A stretch of 64,000 bases of DNA, taken from contig NC_043743.1 in assembly GCF_004337985.1 (NCBI RefSeq), forward strand, positions 3,860,580 through 3,924,579. The letters are read 5' to 3'. Shown here one piece after another: positions 59,989-64,000 of this stretch (position 1 is the stretch's first letter; the number at the start of each line of letters is the position of its first letter). The translations under genes and the position numbers were made by a program. The notes beneath the pieces are model-generated. The model saw nothing but the letters and a program-made list of their open reading frames with translations, was not told the origin of the DNA and made no database searches. This DNA is from Pyricularia pennisetigena (lineage: Eukaryota > Ascomycota > Sordariomycetes > Magnaporthales > Pyriculariaceae).

Positions 59989-60390
59989 CTAGCCTCGCAT
60001 GTCGGACGCAATACGATAGTTGACCGCGTTCTCGTGCCTGACTTCATTCTCATCTGCGTATCTCTGGCTCTTGACTAGAAGATCATCCAAGGCCTTCAAG
60101 TATCTGATCAAGACCGGGATTATCTGCTGGTAGTCTTGGAGTGGAACCCGGTGTTTATTCGCTAACGTTCTTTCCCACGCATGCCGCTCCTCACCAAATA
60201 CAGCCCTGAATTCCATGTCCAATCAAGCTCCGGCACGGCAAGGTCCGTCCTGTCGCGCAGCTCGGCAAATTTCCCCTCGTTGTCCTACATCGGCACGCGC
60301 GGATTCTTGCCGACGCGCGACAGCACGGCTGCCCACGGCGTACTGCATCCTGCAAGAGCAAAAGGCGCCGTTGGAGGTTTTTTGACTACG
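59989..60390 (-). pseudogene. Unidentified broken coding remnant
   Basis: On the minus strand one frame reads WAAVLSRVGKNPRVPM, a stop, then GKFAELRDRTDLAVPELD. After a shift of one frame it continues as MEFRAVFGEERHAWERTLAN, VPLQDYQQIIPVLIRYLKAL, and DENEVRHENAVNYRIASDMRG to a stop at 59989. The protein-like composition across the shift, in a local GC-rich pocket, suggests an old gene end. An ATG at 60216 opens the last 75 codons. I do not recognise the family. Confidence 0.35.
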
Positions 60391-60521
60391 TGAGAGATGT
60401 GTTCCACAAGATACCGGCTGCGGAGGAGAATAAGTGAGATGGAGAGCAGCACACGGAGCTACCACATGCAGCACAGATGTGAGAAATAAGGTCAAAGTAG
60501 GGCGGCTGGTCGTGCCGGATG

Positions 60522-60543
60522 ATCTACTACCTAGGTAGTAGAT
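60522..60543. repeat. 22-bp perfect palindrome centred on CCTAGG
   Basis: The sequence ATCTACTACCT is followed directly by its exact reverse complement. The centre is ACCTAGGT. Confidence 0.9.
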
Positions 60544-60992
60544 ATGCCATTCCTTGCTGCCAGGTTGGGCGACTTGAAACAAGAACCACATCTCAAGTTT
60601 GGCAGGCCTGTCTTGTCACCTCCTCCAACCCATGGCACTACTCGAAACAATTTTGGCGTGCATTGCAGGTATACTTATTATACATAGCACGCCTGTGGCC
60701 AACAATGCATTAGCCGAGTGGCAAGCTCTTTGCAATTTGGGGTTGCAATTGGCCTATCAAAGGCCAGATAGTATTCCACCCCGACAAGGTAGCGTCCTAA
60801 AGGTCAATATTGATTCAATCAATAGATATTGCTACTTCACCACGTAACTCCTGGGTCCATCAAATCAAAATCAGATTTTGCCCTGAATTGGTTCGTACGA
60901 CTTTGACCAAAATTGCATGCAGGTCCGAGAAATACCTTTATTTTTCCGCCACCGTTTAAACCTGCCCTGTACCAAACAAAACCCACTCCCAC

Positions 60993-61014
60993 GGGGGGGG
61001 GGGGGGGGGGGGGG
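60993..61014. repeat. G22 homopolymer
   Basis: Uninterrupted run of 22 G, preceded by AC and followed by TTGATG. Confidence 0.95.
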
Positions 61015-61868
61015 TTGATGTTACGCCGGAGGTCACATCCATGTCCGAGCGAGGCCAGGAGGCATCTTAAGGCCAAGAAATTCTGGACCTGCGCGATTTC
61101 ATGGGCAATTCTCCAAAGTCCACCAACACATACCAATGGTAAAGGCAGGAGAAAAGGGGGACGAGCAGAGAATTCCATGATAAGAAAATACAAGGGTTGT
61201 TTTGAGTTGTAAATAGCTTAAGCAGTCATGGATCGGAAGAACACTTGCTTCCTCTCTCTCTCTCTTTTTTGTTATGGGTTGTTACAAATCAGGTCTTGGC
61301 TAAACGGTTGTGCCACAAACAGAAGAGAGTGAAAAAAAAAAGAAAAAAAAAAAAGAACAGCATAATGTATCGACCTCACTTTGTGGCATGCATTACGTTT
61401 TTGCTTTCTAACTGGATGAGGCAGCTTTTGTCGGTATCAACGGTCACCTTGCCAGGCAGGTAATGTTTCCACTTGATAGGGGTCAAGGCCCGGGGAATTT
61501 TGGGCATGTCAAGAATTGACTGACTGTGCAGCTAAAACGAACAGCGACAACCTATGGAAAGGTGGAGAGGAAGGAGAACGACAGGTTGTTCACTCACCAA
61601 ACATGAATTCGTCGGAATGGCGGTAGTTAGGTAGATCTAGCCATGAGAGTTACAAATAGACCTGGATCCCAGAGATAATTGTGTTGTGGAATGGAGACAC
61701 CGCTAAATAACGTTAGAGGGCCTATGAAAAGCTTCAAATTTAGCTTGCGGAGGCTGGTTCACCTACGAAAATGATAATTATCCCAAAAGAGACAAAAAGA
61801 GGTAAGATTTGCACAAGTCGAGTGGATGTGTGTTGCAAGATCAGCAGCAACAGCGTGAAGCTTGGACG

Positions 61869-61894
61869 AAAAAAAAAAAAAAAAAAAAAAAAAA
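61869..61894. repeat. A26 homopolymer
   Basis: Uninterrupted run of 26 A in intergenic DNA. Confidence 0.95.
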
Positions 61895-63539
61895 CAGGGC
61901 TTTCCTCAGCCTCCAATGCTGGTCGCGTTTTCTTCCTAAATCAGGCCCCCCCCCCCATGGGGTCGGAACGGTGGATGGCGACACGTGAAAGCAGAATAAA
62001 AGTGCTGTTCCTTACTGGCTTGACAAGGAAAACAACCAGAGAAAACTCAATTCAAACCATTAACCTACGGATAAACCAGGAACATATCGGAGGCGAACAA
62101 ATCTCTTGACAAGGGCAGTCGTGGGCGTGACTCGCGAGGGTATGAAGAAAAGTCTTGGCAGAGTGTCAGTGTGTTGCACAATCAACATGCCCTTCTCTTT
62201 GTTTACAATTATAACCGGCTCCTCGACTGTAAGCAGGTAAGCTCCCTTAACATCTGTATTATTGCTGGATAAAGCGAGGGAAAAGAAAAACAGCGATGGT
62301 ACAGTTCTGTAATACCCCTGGGGCCCTCCTCGATTGTGACTTCCATACGGAGAACTCAAAGCGCGCCAAGAAGAAATCGAAATGGTTAGTGTCAAGCATT
62401 TTTACAGGCCTAGGCAATGTCTTGGCCATACGGAACAATGCCTGAATAATGCAACCTAAGCACCCTTCGGATCGACGAATTCGAGTTGGCCAAGAAAAGA
62501 GAAGAAGTCCAAGAAAGAAAGCCAAGTTCATCAATGCTTGATCGTGTCGCAAGCCCTCGATACCAGGGCTGATAATCATGGGAATTTGAATCCTTTTCAC
62601 CATTCTTGCCTGCAATTGTTGATTGGGGAAAAGGGAACCAGCATTGAAACTTGGTGGACCTCAACCCTAGCTTCGCGCAAGATCTTGCCTATCGTAGCGT
62701 AGTAAGTACCCTGATATCCACGGGATTAAAAGAGTGTATTTCTGTTTTGTACTAGCGCAGGAACCGTTCGTTACCTTACCTACCTACTTCGTATGTGAGT
62801 ACTGTACTTACTTAGCTTACTTACCTACAGCACTCACTGTCTTCATTCAACGAAAAGTGCCCCGCCCGACGTAGCTTCTGTGCCTTACCGTAACTTGCCT
62901 ACCCCTCTCTATTACACATCGCGTCTACTGCACTCAATGACTGATGGTTGGAGTCAATACCATCCCATCTATCTCCAGAGCTAAGGACAAGAATATGGGT
63001 GCCTTGTGACGCCCTGCCGGGTGAGCTGAAAGGCTTGCTCCAATCTACCATCACGCATATTACCAACCGGACCTAAATAAGCAGACTTTTTTGATGGACT
63101 CGTGAATCTCCCCTGCCTTACCCTCACCACGAAATAAGTTCCGGGCCCAATCCCTCCCCTCAGCCTTTGGGGGCCCCCCCGCTCGTTATCCGTGTTTCAA
63201 TACAAACCCAAGACCTGTCCAGGGGGACCGCTGTCAACGACCCCCGGAAAATACCACAGGCACCCACCGCTACACCTACGAGACCCCGGCTCAATGGCGG
63301 GACCTGCAAAGGCTTGATACCAAAGCCCAGACAATTGGCATCTCTTGGCGCTGCCGCACCTGGTAGCATGTGCACCGCGAGCGCGACGTCGTTCTCCGGA
63401 TGGCGACAATCCCTTTGGCTGCCGAGTAGGTTTAGACCTTTGCGCTCCAGGATGGGCAATCGTTGGTTTCCTCTCTTTTGGCTAGGAGGAACGATTCATG
63501 CGAATCTAAAAGCTCCCATGTCCTCCCCCATCTGAAGGT

Positions 63540-63640
63540 TCTCTGCTTTAGGTTTTGTTTTCTATTTCTCCTTGTGTCTCTTCTCTCTGTCTCTACTTTC
63601 TTTCTCCTCTCTTTTTTTTTTTCTTTCTCGGACATCCATC
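63540..63640 (+). promoter_or_regulatory. CT-rich promoter/leader tract
   Basis: Almost pure pyrimidine on the plus strand, including TCTCTTCTCTCTGTCTCTAC and a T-rich block. Such tracts commonly sit near transcription starts of strongly expressed filamentous-fungal genes. It lies about 190-280 bp before the secreted-protein start. Confidence 0.6.
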
Positions 63641-63823
63641 AGCTCAAAAAAAAAAAGGTCTCTACTCCCTGGTGGTGCAGCTCTAATATCTGTCCGGTCT
63701 TCGGCTTATATCACCCTTCTTCCGAGCTGAGCTCCAACTATTGAGACAGCGTCTCTCGTTATCGACACCAACCAACCTTGAACCACCTAATATCTTATAC
63801 ACATCAACAAACAACCCGTCACC

Positions 63824-64000
63824 ATGGTCTCTCAATCGTTCCTCCTCAGGCTGGCTGCCCTCTGCGCCGTCGTCAATGCCGCCCCGCTCCCGCTTAACAT
63901 CAATCTTGGCGCTTACTCACCTGCCCTGGTGGTAGGTGATGGTGCTATTGAATTCGAAGGAGCCGCAGGCAAAAACGGTGTTGAGTCTATCATCAACACC
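63824..64000 (+). CDS. Small secreted protein, 3' end cut by the window
   Basis: The ATG has an ideal context (GTCACCATGG). The first 20 residues, MVSQSFLLRLAALCAVVNAA, form a clear secretion signal with a likely cut at VNA|AP. The mature part begins PLPLNINLGAYSPALVVGDG. The window ends after 59 codons with the frame still open and no intron met. I recall similar APLNINLGAYSPALVVGDG starts in conserved secreted proteins of plant-associated Sordariomycetes, of unknown function, but cannot verify this. The strong CT-rich leader suggests high expression. Confidence 0.75.
   Translation, partial: MVSQSFLLRLAALCAVVNAAPLPLNINLGAYSPALVVGDGAIEFEGAAGKNGVESIINT

Larger units (their letters stand above)
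60391..63823. other. Gene-free interval, 3.4 kb, before the secreted-protein gene
   Basis: Contains a 22-bp perfect palindrome (60522-60543), a G22 run, an A26 run, and TTAC/CTTAC-type degenerate repeats around 62770-62830. Frames on both strands are short and unrecognised. The last 300 bp form a CT-rich promoter and leader. Confidence 0.55.

Noticed and set aside
1..64000. tRNA, rRNA and CRISPR features
   Set aside because: I looked for B-box-like GGTTCGANNCC words with a matching A box, conserved rRNA blocks and spaced direct repeats and found none; CRISPR is not expected in a fungus. A covariance-model scan would be needed to exclude small RNA genes.

Overview
The window is nuclear DNA from a filamentous ascomycete (Pezizomycotina). 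The evidence is short introns of about 55-230 bp with GTRAGT-like donors and CTRAC-like branch sites, a velvet-family regulator, a siderophore-iron transporter of the fungal SIT family, and an AT-rich, CpA-poor block at the left end that looks RIP-mutated. A Sordariomycete is most likely. Magnaporthales would fit the many TACCTAGGTA-like words between genes, but that is an inference and I cannot fix the species.

Layout. 1-1620: a RIP-like AT-rich repeat remnant, followed by a 5'-truncated isochorismatase-family gene (1751-2086). 2.1-12.2 kb: about 10 kb with no supportable gene, only homopolymer tracts and short tandem repeats. 12.2-16.1 kb: a RING-H2/PH/vWA scaffold protein of the Far1/Ste5 type; I extended it upstream by one exon. 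18.4-20.5 kb: a siderophore-iron MFS transporter with an exact iron-GATA-factor site about 600 bp upstream. 20.5-30.4 kb: gene-poor sequence, with at most two doubtful small ORFs. 30.4-32.3 kb: the velvet regulator VelC.

34.1-56.3 kb is an ordinary gene-dense core. In order it holds a mitochondrial Sel1/TPR-like protein (-), Utp16/Bud21 of the small-subunit processome (+), an RMND1/DUF155 family membrane protein (-), a saccharopine-dehydrogenase-like oxidoreductase (+), a membrane-anchored kelch protein (+), an unrecognised 443-residue protein (-), the CUE-domain Pol II degradation factor Def1 (+) and a TRAPPC12-like TPR protein (-). Neighbours alternate between divergent and convergent arrangement. 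They serve unrelated housekeeping functions, so no metabolic cluster is visible.

57.2-60.4 kb is a decay zone. A MYND zinc-finger gene is broken by frameshifts and stops although its C-terminal third is still open, and a second broken coding remnant lies on the minus strand. The window ends inside a secreted-protein gene (63824 onward) with a strong CT-rich leader. Splice sites were worked out by hand by matching reading phase across each intron; every model given sums to a multiple of three. Family calls rest on recognised motifs, not on database searches. I see no clear candidate for an undescribed multi-gene system. The most interesting items are the iron-GATA site, the scaffold protein with a degenerate metal site, the MYND gene in decay, the interleaved inverted repeat beyond velC, and the palindromic CCTAGG words.
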